Source: Robiginitomaculum_A sp036478535 (GTDB taxonomy: Bacteria > Pseudomonadota > Alphaproteobacteria > Caulobacterales > Maricaulaceae). Taken from it: a stretch of 64,000 nt of DNA. The translations under genes were made by a program, and so were the position numbers. This document shows, piece by piece, positions 34,235-43,084 of the stretch. The stretch covers positions 868,001-932,000 of the forward strand of contig OZ245059.1 of assembly GCA_965224735.1 (NCBI GenBank). The letters run 5' to 3'. The stretch's first letter is position 1. The number at the start of each line of letters is the position of its first letter. The notes beneath the pieces were generated by a model. The model had not been told where the DNA came from. It searched no databases and was given only the letters and a program-made list of their open reading frames with translations.

Positions 34235-34385
34235 TGGAGCGCTTTGCGCGGTAGGGAATGCATAAAAAAGAGGCGTGGAGCGCTTTTGCGCGACAGGGAA
34301 TGCATAAAAAAGAGGCGTGGAGCGCTTTTGCGCGGCAGGGAATGCATAAAAAAGAAGCGTGGAGCGCTTTGCGCGGCAGGGAATG
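34235..34385. repeat. 41-42-bp tandem repeat (3.6 copies) next to tRNA-Val
   Basis: The unit begins TGGAGCGCTTT and includes AGGGAATGCATAAAAAAGAGGCG. Copies start at 34235, 34276, 34318 and 34360; the last breaks off 6 bases before the tRNA. A repetitive ORF across it (RECIKKRRGALLR) is an artefact of the repeat. The rest of 34179-34390 holds nothing I can recognise. Confidence 0.93.
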
Positions 34386-34390
34386 AAAAA

Positions 34391-34465
34391 GGACGATTAG
34401 CTCAGCGGTAGAGCACTACATTGACATTGTAGGGGTCACTGGTTCAATCCCAGTATCGTCCACCA
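34391..34465 (+). tRNA. tRNA-Val (GAC)
   Basis: A complete cloverleaf: acceptor GGACGAT / ATCGTCC, D arm GCTC-AGCGGTA-GAGC, anticodon arm CTACA-TTGACAT-TGTAG with anticodon GAC, variable loop GGGTC, T arm ACTGG-TTCAATC-CCAGT, discriminator A and encoded CCA. Confidence 0.97.
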
Positions 34466-34645
34466 TTTTTTACACCGCTTGATCAATCATTTCAGTGATG
34501 GTTTTGGCGCAATCTGTTGCGAATACTGTCCAAAAATCATCAAGAGCATTATAATTTGCAGCCTTTAGCCAAAGGCGCTGACGCTAGCCAAAAATATTTT
34601 CAAATATTTTTTTCACGCCTTTTAAAGTGCCCCTATCTTGCTTGC

Positions 34646-35623
34646 ATGAAGAGTATCCATTTGAACATAGATTATTGCGCCATTATGAATATGCCTGCGC
34701 CTGCCTTGTCTGAAGATGAGGATTATTATCGGGATTTGGCGGAAGGGGCGGAGGCCTCGGCGCGCGGGCGGGAGAAAATCGCGGGCGCGCCCGAGCATAG
34801 AGGTGAACACCCCTATGAGCGGGCGCGCAGAAAATCTTGCGCGCAAGCAGCACAGCAGTTTTGGCGCCAGGCGGCCAAACTGCGGCGTTGTTTGTATGCC
34901 GCGCAGGTTTTTAATCTTATGCTTAGGATTAAAGTCTGGGTTTTGTCATGCCCAAAGCGCCGCGCCAGAGTTCGGGCTTTGATTGGTGAGGCGGCGATTG
35001 CGCGCTGGCAGGTGCGTTTGATGGCGCGGTTGATGGCGCGGCTGCAGATGCTAGCAGAAGGGCGCGTTCCCAAGAGGTCAGCCGCTTTGGAACTGGTCTC
35101 TGGTAAACTGGTCTCTGGTAAACTGGGCTTTGGCAAACCAAGTGCAACATTGGAAGATACGGACGGTTTGCGTTCTTCTCGGTATAACCCTTCTCGATAT
35201 AGCCCTTGGTATGGTTTGTGGCCTATGGTTCCATTTGGCCCTCAGGCGCGGCAGCACGGGAGCACAGAGAATACAGGAGAGAGTACAGGAGAGAGTACAG
35301 GAGGGAGAGGAGAGAGAGGAGGGGTTATGCGCGCGTGTATGGCTCGGGCTGTTCCTCGCATATTTTTCTACCCGTACGAGCTTGAACCCGCGTATACAAA
35401 TTTAGCCAATACTCGCCAATTGTGTTGGCTTGACGAAGCGCCGCCAGAGCAGGTTTTACAAGCTTTTGGCGGCGGGCATGGCGCCGAGATCCGAAAGTGC
35501 GGCATTGGCGCCAGCGCCTATTGGCTGTGTATCCCCGATACTTCACCTGATATTTCACCAGGTACTTCACCAGCTACTTTATATGACAATCTGGACGAGA
35601 TTGACGATGCCAAACCGCCCTAG
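34646..35623 (+). CDS. Hypothetical protein, Arg/Ala-rich, repeat-containing
   Basis: No family recognised. From the ATG at 34646 the frame encodes about 325 residues; the ATG at 34685 (MNMPAPALSEDEDYYRDL) is an alternative, and neither has a good Shine-Dalgarno. The middle third is strongly basic (RLMARLMARLQMLAEGRVPKRS). It is followed by 15-bp repeats (LVSGK at 35093-35137), RYNPSRYSP and 12-bp repeats (STGE at about 35267-35310). The C-terminal third is more ordinary (ARAVPRIFFYPYELEPAYTNL, QLCWLDEAPPEQVLQAFGGGH). Base composition is richer in GC than the flanks. It may be a real but fast-evolving gene or one that is decaying. The 260 bases after it (to 35883) hold a 14-bp duplication and no clear gene. 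Confidence 0.5.
   Translation: MKSIHLNIDYCAIMNMPAPALSEDEDYYRDLAEGAEASARGREKIAGAPEHRGEHPYERARRKSCAQAAQQFWRQAAKLRRCLYAAQVFNLMLRIKVWVLSCPKRRARVRALIGEAAIARWQVRLMARLMARLQMLAEGRVPKRSAALELVSGKLVSGKLGFGKPSATLEDTDGLRSSRYNPSRYSPWYGLWPMVPFGPQARQHGSTENTGESTGESTGGRGERGGVMRACMARAVPRIFFYPYELEPAYTNLANTRQLCWLDEAPPEQVLQAFGGGHGAEIRKCGIGASAYWLCIPDTSPDISPGTSPATLYDNLDEIDDAKPP
35093..35137. repeat. 15-bp tandem repeat in the hypothetical gene
   Basis: CTGGTCTCTGGTAAA at 35093-35107 and 35108-35122 is identical, and a third diverged unit follows. It adds LVSGK repeats to the protein. Confidence 0.88.
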
Positions 35624-35883
35624 AAAACATGCCCCAGAAAACATGCAGTATTGCTTCAAGCCCGCTGCCCGTAAAGCGCGGCGCCATACACGCTTGGGAA
35701 AATTACAAATGGGCAAATCACAAGAGTGGGTGTGAGGCAAGAGGCAAGAGACCTTATTTGGCGGGGGCACTAAAAAATACCGCGCCCAGTGTAGTTCATA
35801 TAGACAAAGGCGGGAAAGGCGATTAGTGTTTTTGCGATTGACAAAGGCCTTAAAAGAGGCCGTTTAAACAGGAGATTGCCCAT

Positions 35884-36918
35884 ATGGAAAAAGGTCTTGT
35901 CACTGTATTTGGCGCGAACGGGTTTTTAGGGCATCAGGTTGTGCGCAAGCTGGCCCAAGATGGCTGGCGTATTCGCGCCGCAGTGCGCCGCCCGCATGTG
36001 GCACAAGAATTACGGGTTATGGGATCCGTTGGTCAAATCCAGATTGTGCAAGCCAATCTTCGTTTTCCTGATAGTATTGCGGCGGCTCTAAATGGCGTGG
36101 ACGCTGTTGTCAATTTAGCTGGGATATTTTACCAGCAAGGGGCACAAAAATTTGACGCCGTACATAATGAAGGCGCTGCCAGCATAGCTGATGCTGCAAA
36201 ACATTTAGGGATTGCAAATTTCGTACACATTTCTTTTCTAAGCCCTGGCAATAAGAGCAAATATGCCCTCTCAAAAGCACGCGGGGAGAAAGCAGTGAAA
36301 ACCGCTTTGCCAAGCGCAGATATTCTCCGCCCAACTTTGTTTTTTGGCGAGGGAGATCGTTTTTTCTCACAGCTTGCAAGGTTGGCGCGGCTGAGCTGGG
36401 TTATGCCACTTATTGGCAGGGGGAAAACGCGCTTGCAGCCCGTCTATGTGGGCGATGTCGCCAGCGCCATAGCCAAAATCCTCAATACAGGCACGCACGG
36501 CAATGTATATGAACTGGCGGGGTCAGAAGTTTACACATTGAAACAGCTGCTTCAATTTACCATGCAAACTATTGATCGCCGCCGTTTCTTGATGCCGGTT
36601 TTTTGGCCAATGGCTAAAATTATGGGGTTTTTTGGCGAGATAATGAGCGTATTCTCATTGCGTTTGTTTAAACCTATGATTACCCGTGATCAGGTCGACC
36701 TTTTAAAAACAGACATTGTTTTAAGTGATAAGAATTTAGGGGTTTTAAGTGATAAGAATTTAGGGGTTTTAAGTGATAAGAATTTAGGGGTTTTAAGTGA
36801 TAAGTATTTAGGGTTTGATGATTTAGGCATTATGTCAAAAACCTTGGAATCGATTATGCCAGATGCGCTTGAGCCTTATAAAAAATACGGGCAGTTTCAT
36901 GATCAAATTGTCAGCTAG
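35884..36918 (+). CDS. NDUFA9-like NAD(P)-binding SDR family protein
   Basis: An extended short-chain dehydrogenase-like protein of 344 residues. The nucleotide-binding motif VTVFGANGFLGHQVVRKL is at 6-23; AVVNLAGIFYQQG, FVHISFLSPGNKSKYALSKARGE and the RPTLFFGEGDRF segment follow. These match the complex I NDUFA9-type group, which in bacteria sits near respiratory or envelope genes. Close to the C-terminus four octapeptides (VLSDKNLG, the last SDKYLGF) come from a 24-bp tandem repeat and are probably not part of the fold. It lies upstream of the convergent uppP, a familiar pairing in Alphaproteobacteria. Confidence 0.88.
   Translation: MEKGLVTVFGANGFLGHQVVRKLAQDGWRIRAAVRRPHVAQELRVMGSVGQIQIVQANLRFPDSIAAALNGVDAVVNLAGIFYQQGAQKFDAVHNEGAASIADAAKHLGIANFVHISFLSPGNKSKYALSKARGEKAVKTALPSADILRPTLFFGEGDRFFSQLARLARLSWVMPLIGRGKTRLQPVYVGDVASAIAKILNTGTHGNVYELAGSEVYTLKQLLQFTMQTIDRRRFLMPVFWPMAKIMGFFGEIMSVFSLRLFKPMITRDQVDLLKTDIVLSDKNLGVLSDKNLGVLSDKNLGVLSDKYLGFDDLGIMSKTLESIMPDALEPYKKYGQFHDQIVS
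36719..36816. repeat. 24-bp tandem repeat (4 copies) inside the NDUFA9-like gene
   Basis: TTAAGTGATAAGAATTTAGG plus GGTT is repeated from 36721 in four units; the first three are identical and the fourth has one or two changes. The unit is a multiple of three, so the frame is kept. Confidence 0.95.
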
Positions 36919-37030
36919 CGCCAAATCTTACGGCCAAAATTAGCGGCCATACAGCGTATCTTCAATCTGGGTTATAACCGCATTAAAAGCGCCAGGGTCA
37001 TTGGTAGCCTCTTGTAACAAAAAAAGGGAA

Positions 37031-37855
37031 TTACCCCCCGTTTTGCGTCAACCACCAAAGTATAGCCCCGCCAAAAGCAAGGCGATACAGCATGAACGGG
37101 AAAAAGCTTATCTTTTCTATGAGCTTCATAAACACATATATTGCGAAATAAGCGGCGAGCAAAGACATGCCTGCAACCCAAAGTCCGTCTGTGAGGCTGG
37201 CGGTTGCATCGCCCTTAGTTAGGAGTTTTAAAAATGCAAAACTACCGCCAGCAAGTAAAATTGGAATGGCCATGAGCATGGAAAACCGTGCCGATTCAGA
37301 GCGGGTATAGCCAAGCCCGCGGGCCATGGTCATGGTAATACCTGAGCGCGATGTACCAGGGATGAAAGCAATCATTTGCGAGATGCCAATCATCAGCGCT
37401 CCTTTCCAGCTCATGGCTTCTATGGTTTTGATTTTTTTGCCCATGACATCGGCGAGCCAAAGCACAATGCCAAACCCGATCATGGCCCAAGCAATTATAA
37501 ACGGCGAGCGCACAACTTCCTCCCATCCGTGCATGGACATTATCAGCCCCATAATCAGCGCTGGCGGAGAGGCTATTAAAATGTAAAGTGCTAGTTTTGC
37601 ACGCGGCGTGTCTTGGCGCGCTTTATTGAAACTTAGAATATCAAACCCGCCGCCAATCATAGCGCCCACGTCGCGGCGATAATATATGAGCACGGCGCCA
37701 AGCGATCCTAGGTGGGCCATTAAATCGATCATCGGGCCTTGGTCAGGCCAGTGCATAATTTTGGCCGGCAAAATAAGATGGGCCGTGCTTGAAACAGGCA
37801 GGAATTCCGTCAGGCCCTGTAGCAGGGCGAGCAGTAAAATGTGAGACCATTCCAT
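37031..37855 (-). CDS. uppP: Undecaprenyl-diphosphatase
   Basis: An integral membrane phosphatase that recycles undecaprenyl pyrophosphate for cell wall synthesis (BacA/UppP family, 274 residues). The catalytic motifs are ALLQGLTEFLPVSSTAHL near the N-terminus and PGTSRSGITMTMARGLG in the second half. About eight hydrophobic segments are visible. I start at 37855 (MEWSHILL), where AGGA lies about 8 bases upstream. The longer frame to 37900 has no such signal. The 112 bases to the next gene on the left hold nothing that I recognise. Confidence 0.95.
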   Translation of the reverse strand: MEWSHILLLALLQGLTEFLPVSSTAHLILPAKIMHWPDQGPMIDLMAHLGSLGAVLIYYRRDVGAMIGGGFDILSFNKARQDTPRAKLALYILIASPPALIMGLIMSMHGWEEVVRSPFIIAWAMIGFGIVLWLADVMGKKIKTIEAMSWKGALMIGISQMIAFIPGTSRSGITMTMARGLGYTRSESARFSMLMAIPILLAGGSFAFLKLLTKGDATASLTDGLWVAGMSLLAAYFAIYVFMKLIEKISFFPFMLYRLAFGGAILWWLTQNGG

Positions 37856-38035
37856 ATTTATTCCTAAAATTATCAAACTTAAACAAGTATTGAACTTCAT
37901 TACCCGATCATGCTTACCAGATTATTAGCGTCTGAGATTATGTGTATTTTGGCAGTAATGAATAAATCTTAAGGCTTTTTTGCTAGTATCTGGCAAGAAT
38001 TTTGCATAAATCTTGTGGGCAAGGTAGGTTAGATA

Positions 38036-39184
38036 GTGGACGCTATAGATAAAATACGCCCTGGATATAACCAAATTGGTGGGCAACAAGGCAGCACGCC
38101 TCATGAGCATTTGGCTTGGTTAGGGCCTGTGCGCATGTTGGTTATTACGCTTATCGCTTTTGGCTATGCGTCGACCATGCCGCGCGGGGCAAGCGAAGCC
38201 GAATACCTCAATATTCTCGGTTATGATCCGAGTTGGATTGGTATATCCGTTTTGTTCATGATGAGCGGGTTCATGGCACTGCGCAGCCTACAAAAGCATG
38301 GTTCTATTGTGAAATTTCTTACCTCGCGCATGGGCCGAAATTTGCCAACGCTGATCCTCTCAGCGCTTTTGATTATATGTGTTGTTTTCCCTGTTTTTGG
38401 CGCGCCTTTGGGCACAGAAGCAACACGTGGATCTCAACATTTTCAGTATTTTCTTAAAGTAGTTACTTGCGTTGATCCAGATGTTCTTACCCCTGGTTTG
38501 CTGGATAACGCGCTTTATAAGAATGTTATTCAAGGTGGATTGTGGACATTTCGCTGGGGCATGATTGCTTTTTTTGCAACAGCGCTTTTATGGGGTCTTG
38601 GGGGGATGAAAAACAAATGGATATTACTAGGATTAAGCGTAGCAATATTGCTCGCTTATATGGGCATTATGTTTTATATCTCAAATGTCAACGCTCTTGA
38701 AAATCCCGCTCTTGAAAATCCCGCTCTTGAAAATCCAAGTGTTAGCCCTCTTATTAAGTTCACCGCCACAGGCCTACGGCTTGGCTGGGCCTATATGGCG
38801 GGAATGAGCGCATATGCTTTTAGAAAAATACTACGGCCGTCTTTATTGACTGTAGCATTGATTGCAGTTGGGTTTTTGATAGTTTCTATTGTTAGTTTCT
38901 TATTGTCATGGGCAAGCTTTGTAGAAATTATTATCGATAGTGCATTTGGCTATATGGTTTATGGCGCGGTGTGTAGCACTAAAAAACTTCCACACATTTT
39001 AAAAGCGCTGCCAGATTTATCCTTGGGGCTTTATGTTTTCAACTGGCCAATGGCGCAGTTAACCCTGCTCATGCTGCCCACGCTTTCCCCGCTGGGGTTA
39101 TTTGCAATTTCTTTTCCCCTTACGGTTTTAATAGCATATATTAGCTGGGCCGCTCTAAGCCGCCCGATCAATGCGCGCCTGTGA
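38036..39184 (+). CDS. Acyltransferase-3-like membrane protein
   Basis: A polytopic membrane protein of 382 residues with about ten hydrophobic segments. The layout (WLGPVRMLVITLIAFGYAS near the N-terminus, then ISVLFMMSGFMALRSL and FLTSRMGRNLPTLILSALL) follows the acyltransferase 3 family, which O-acylates surface sugars. The His normally found at the end of the first helix is not visible (IAFGY instead), so catalysis is doubtful. A 15-bp repeat gives three ALENP units in a loop (38693-38737). The start is GTG with AAGGTAGG upstream. It is convergent with another acyltransferase 3 gene. Confidence 0.65.
   Translation: MDAIDKIRPGYNQIGGQQGSTPHEHLAWLGPVRMLVITLIAFGYASTMPRGASEAEYLNILGYDPSWIGISVLFMMSGFMALRSLQKHGSIVKFLTSRMGRNLPTLILSALLIICVVFPVFGAPLGTEATRGSQHFQYFLKVVTCVDPDVLTPGLLDNALYKNVIQGGLWTFRWGMIAFFATALLWGLGGMKNKWILLGLSVAILLAYMGIMFYISNVNALENPALENPALENPSVSPLIKFTATGLRLGWAYMAGMSAYAFRKILRPSLLTVALIAVGFLIVSIVSFLLSWASFVEIIIDSAFGYMVYGAVCSTKKLPHILKALPDLSLGLYVFNWPMAQLTLLMLPTLSPLGLFAISFPLTVLIAYISWAALSRPINARL
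38693..38737. repeat. 15-bp tandem repeat (3 copies) in a loop of the membrane protein
   Basis: GCTCTTGAAAATCCC is repeated three times, encoding ALENP each time. The last copy differs at its final base. Confidence 0.93.
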
Positions 39185-39291
39185 GCAGGAATGAATGCAG
39201 TGTCTGCTTAGAGTTTTTTCTTGAAATCTGGCGAGGCGCTTAAGAGGTGCTTAACACACCCAGGGTGGCAGGCAGGGCAGGCAGGGCAGGG

Positions 39292-40434
39292 CTATGGCAT
39301 TGGCGTAATGCCGCCTGCATGAGAACCAAATTTACGGCGCAGGGCAAGGAACGGTTTCTCAACATAGTAAAAGGAGAAAGCAGCAAGGAAAAAACTGCAG
39401 ATAACAGCGATAAGGCGAACAATCAGGCTTTCGCCAAAACCACGTGTAAACAGATCAAAAACAGGAACATGCCAAAGGTATAGTGCATAAGAAATGCTGC
39501 CGATCCACGCCAGCGGTTTCCAGTCTAAAATTATAAAAGCAAAGCTAAAACCTCGCCAATAATACAGGTTGAACATAAGCGTAAATATAGCGCCGCCTTG
39601 TACGGAAAAACGCAAAGTATAGCGGAATATTTCATCTCTCAATACGAAGGAAAGTCCAAGGCCTACAAATGCAAGAAAAGTAGGGATAAAGCCGATAAAA
39701 TTTTTAAGGCGCGTTACACTGCCGTTAATATGCAAGATAACGGCGAGAAAACATCCCCAAGCAAGGCTATCAATACGCGCGTCTGTCATCATATAATTAT
39801 AATCTTGCACGGGTAGGTTTGTACAAAAAATAATATAGGCGCGCCAAAGGACAGAAAGGCTCATAATTGCTCCAAGCGCGAGCGCCAACCCGCGCCAGTT
39901 TTTGCGAAACAAAATCACGAGAAGTGGAAAAGCGAGATAAAAATGTTCTTCCACGGCCAAAGACCATAAATGCGTCCACGGCATAAAGGGGAGCTCGCCA
40001 GCAATGCGGGCAATGACTTGATAGATATTGGTGAAATACCCAATTCCTGCCGCAAGTTCCATAGGCGCGGGCGCGCCATAGCCCAAGATGATATACAGGC
40101 CTGTTGTTATACCCAGCATAAACAACAGGGCAGGGTAGAGCCGGATTAGTCTGCGTAGATAAAATTTTCCAAGGTCAAGGGTTTCCCCAGCTTTGGCTTT
40201 GGCTTCTGATTCGGCCAATAAAAGACGGGTGATTAAAAATCCAGAAATAAAAAAGAACATGGTCACGCCAAATCCGCCAGGCACAATATGTTCAAGCCCC
40301 ATATGGGCAATGATGACAATGAGAACAGACAAAGCCCGTAGACCGTTTAACCCTGGAATAAACCCATAACTCGCCGTTTCTGGCAGTTTTGCTAAATTTT
40401 TCTGCTCATCACCACTTCGTCCTATTCCGCTCAT
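39292..40434 (-). CDS. Acyltransferase 3 family protein
   Basis: A membrane O-acyltransferase of 380 residues. The N-terminal GLNGLRALSVLIVIIAHMG carries the conserved Arg and catalytic His, followed by MFFFISGFLITRLLL, RRLIRLYPALL and HLWSLAVEEHFYLAFPLL, all typical for the family (OatA/ExoZ relatives). The C-terminal AFSFYYVEKPF is also diagnostic. It probably acetylates a polysaccharide or peptidoglycan. The target is unknown, though uppP and another acyltransferase-like gene are nearby. The 3' flank at 39267-39292 has a GGCAGGCAGG repeat. Confidence 0.92.
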   Translation of the reverse strand: MSGIGRSGDEQKNLAKLPETASYGFIPGLNGLRALSVLIVIIAHMGLEHIVPGGFGVTMFFFISGFLITRLLLAESEAKAKAGETLDLGKFYLRRLIRLYPALLFMLGITTGLYIILGYGAPAPMELAAGIGYFTNIYQVIARIAGELPFMPWTHLWSLAVEEHFYLAFPLLVILFRKNWRGLALALGAIMSLSVLWRAYIIFCTNLPVQDYNYMMTDARIDSLAWGCFLAVILHINGSVTRLKNFIGFIPTFLAFVGLGLSFVLRDEIFRYTLRFSVQGGAIFTLMFNLYYWRGFSFAFIILDWKPLAWIGSISYALYLWHVPVFDLFTRGFGESLIVRLIAVICSFFLAAFSFYYVEKPFLALRRKFGSHAGGITPMP

Positions 40435-40651
40435 CGTTACCTCATCCTATTATGGTACAATTTTTATAGTTAATCCGCTAATAATTAATTAAGGGGCTTA
40501 TCTAGGGAATCTCTGAACAATCATTTTTGTGGATATTTTGGGGGTATTCTGGTTTGCGGGTGAGTTGGGAAGGGTGTTTTGTCGTGTTTGGTGTGGTGTA
40601 ATCGTGCGTTTATGGTACTTTTATGTAATTTTAGGCACATTTTTGTATATT

Positions 40652-41631
40652 TCATCGCGCCCTTAAGCGTTTTCGCGCCATGTATAAATTGGCGAGCGCC
40701 ATCAGGCTAAAGATGTGAGCCGGGTTTTTCGCCAGCCCTTTATAGCGCACTTTTCGATAGCCAAACTGGCATTTCATCACCTTGAACACATGCTCCACCT
40801 TGGCGCGGACACACCCATGCTTTCTGTTTCGCTTTTTCTGGGATGTGGATAAAACCCGCTTTGGTTTGCGCTTGTACAAGAGGCAGGCTTCGCACTCTTT
40901 CACTGCCCAATAGATACCCCGCGCCCGTGCCGCGCGTTTGCGCACATCACTGACATAAGCTTTATCCGCAAACACGGCTCTGTCATCTGCGCGGATGAGA
41001 GCATCCGTTAATTTTGCATCATGCACTTTGCCCGTGCTGGTTTTCACCGTATGAACAAAAGCCCGCTCTTTGCATCCACCCCTATGTGCGCCTTCATGCC
41101 AAAATGCCACTGATTACCCTTCTTTGAGTGGCTCATATCAGGGTCACGCTTACGCGCCTTGTTCTTAGTCGAGGGCGCCGCAGCGATCAGGGCCGCATCC
41201 ATAATCGTGCCGCCGCGCATCAGCAAAGAGCGTTCTTCCAAATAATCTGATACGTCTTTAAAGATTGCTTTGGTCAGGTTATGTGTCTCAAGCAGGCGGC
41301 GAAAGTTGAGGATGCTCGTCTCGCCGGGAATGGCATCATTGCCCAACTCCAACCCGCAAAACTCGCGCATGAACCGCATATCATAGAGCGCTTCTTCTAC
41401 GCCTGGATCCGAAAGCCCGTACCATTGTTGCAAACAATAAACCCGCAGCATCACAGATAGCGGCATTTGTGCTCGTCCACCGTTTGGGTTCTTCTTGGTG
41501 TAATGGGGCGTAATCAAATCCTCCAAACGCGCCCAAGGCACAACCGCATCCATCTCGCTCAAAAATATATCCCGCTTGGTACGTTTCTTCTTGTGCGCGT
41601 AATCCAAAGACGCAAAACTCCGCAAAGCCAT
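40652..41631 (-). pseudogene. IS5-family transposase, frameshifted
   Basis: Two overlapping frames together give a full IS5-group DDE transposase. The N-terminal part has KRDIFLSEMDAVVPWARLEDLI, GDAIPGETSILNFRRLLE and GNQWHFGMKAHIGVDAKSG; the C-terminal part has ADKAYVSDVRKR and RAKVEHVFKVMKCQFGYRKVRYKGL. The frame changes within GGGCTTTTGTTC at about 41058, where one base seems missing or two extra. A -1 slip on the T-run would restore the protein, so programmed frameshifting cannot be excluded, but simple decay is more likely. A possible terminal repeat (GGGAATCTCTGAACAA) lies near 40505-40521; no matching right end was found. Confidence 0.85.
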
Positions 41632-41642
41632 AATAAAATCTC

Positions 41643-41692
41643 CAAATCAATGAATAACCTCGCCCCTTGGGGCGGGGTTATTCATTGATTTG
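41643..41692. repeat. 50-bp near-perfect inverted repeat at the junction of two IS remnants
   Basis: CAAATCAATGAATAACC is mirrored exactly by GGTTATTCATTGATTTG, with an inner CGCCCC-TT-GGGGCG, giving a 24-bp stem and a 2-base loop. It sits between the IS5 transposase start and the IS630 remnant, and includes the stop of the latter. It could be a terminator for the IS genes or a fused pair of element ends. Confidence 0.9.
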
Positions 41693-42530
41693 TGATATGT
41701 CCTATGACTTTCCAGAGGGCGTCATAAGTGCGGGCTTTTGCTTTTCTCAGATGCGCTTTTAGTTTTGAGAAGGCCATTTCAATTGGATTGAGATCGAGGC
41801 TGTAAGGCGGTAAGAACAGGAACCATGCGCCGCGTTCGCGTAAAGCTGGTTTAGCGCGTTCGCTTTTGTGGCTGGATAGATTATCCAAAATCACGATATC
41901 ACTTTTGCTTAGAGTTGGAGCTAATTGGGTTTTTATATAACAATCAAAAGCGTCACGGTTCATAGGCCCGTCCAAAACCCAAGGCGCTGTAAGACTGTCA
42001 CTGCGCAAACCCGCGATGAACGTCTGCGTATGCCAGTGTCCGAAAGGCGTATCAGAGACCGATCGTTCGCCTTTGGGCGCCCTTCCATACATGCGCGTCA
42101 TCTTGGTATTCGTGCTGGTTTCATCAATGAAAACTAGGCGAGAAGGCTCCATCCGCATCAGGTTCTGGCACTTATGCCATGCCCGGCGTTTGCGCTGAAC
42201 TTCTGATCTGTCTCGCTCAGTAGCGAGCAGAGTTTTTTTTATAGCTGAGCCCAGCTTGCCTCAACAGGGTAGACAGTGATCCAGTGTAAGTTTTTACCCC
42301 GTGCTCTGCTTCCAGTCGACCACAGAGTTCAGACAAGGTTATATCAGGCTCCGCTGTGACGAGGCCTAATAAATATCTGCGGAAGGGCGCAAGTTTCCCA
42401 CTCCCAGGTGCTCGCCCTTGTTGTGCTGGTTTAATAGAACCTGTTGCCTTGCTGCCGCACGGCAAGAATGCCCGTCATCAACAAATGCCGCAACTCGGCG
42501 ACGAAGATCAATGGAAATCGTTTTATTCAT
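41682..42530 (-). pseudogene. IS630-family transposase remnant
   Basis: The pieces in order: MNKTISIDLRRRVAAFVDDGHSCRAAA, then after a frameshift APFRRYLLGLVTAEPDITLSELCGRLEAEHG ending at a stop (KKNSARY). After a short gap come SRLVFIDETSTNTKMTRMYGRAPKGER, VILDNLSSHK and LPPYSLDLNPIEMAFSKLKAHLRKA. The DDE residues are visible (DE, DN, NPIE), but stops and shifts break the gene. It differs from the intact IS630 transposase at 62770. Confidence 0.88.
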
Positions 42531-42594
42531 GATACACCTCCAAACATGGTGAATCACATTTTAAACCAAAAGGGAACCCATAAAGTGAATCTAC

Positions 42595-43008
42595 TTAATC
42601 AGGGAACGCTCTAGCTGCGGTTCTATGGTTTTTTAAATGGGTTGCGTCGATTTGCAATTGTTCTGGCACGCCATCGGATGAGCTGGGCGCTACAAATATT
42701 TTGTTGAATATCCCCATTTTACTCCCCATTTTACTCCCCATTTTACTCCCCATTTTACTCCCCATTTTACTCCCCATTTTACTCCCCATTTTACTCCCCA
42801 TTTTACTCCAACGTACAAACCGATTATACAGTGTTTTGTGTGGACCATATCTACGGGGGGCATCGCGCCATTGTAAGCCGCGTTTGAGCACGTGGATAAT
42901 ACCGCTAATGACACGTAAATCATCGACACGGGGCACGCCGTGGGACAGTGGAAAGTAAGGTTTAATACGTGCCAACTGGGACGGTGAGAGATAAAACAAA
43001 TCATTCAT
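42595..43008 (-). pseudogene. IS5-family (IS427-type) transposase, 5' fragment with expanded repeat
   Basis: The N-terminal part matches IS427-group OrfA: MNDLFYLSPSQLARIKPYFPLSHGVPRVDD, ISGIIHVLKRGLQWRDAP and YGPHKTLYNRFVRWS. The protein then has KMG-S repeated eight times where relatives have one such step, resumes as IFNKIF and stops soon after DATHLKNHRTAA. The rest of the element is missing at the border with the IS630 remnant. AAGGAG lies 9 bases before the ATG at 43008. Confidence 0.87.
42712..42809. repeat. 12-bp tandem repeat (about 8 copies) in the IS427-type fragment
   Basis: CCCCATTTTACT is repeated without visible change about eight times. On the minus strand it encodes (SKMG)n. 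Perfect identity suggests recent expansion. Confidence 0.97.
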
Positions 43009-43084
43009 GATGAAAACTCCTTTAGCCATCAATGAATCACAAACTTAGCTAAATGGAAATCTTTAAAATTAACAGGTTCTGACC

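Noticed and set aside
34196..34411. 71-codon ORF with repeated RECIKKRRGALLR
   Set aside because: It is a by-product of the 42-bp tandem repeat and runs into the tRNA gene.
34235..36816. CRISPR array
   Set aside because: The repeats are contiguous tandem units without unique spacers, and no cas genes are present.
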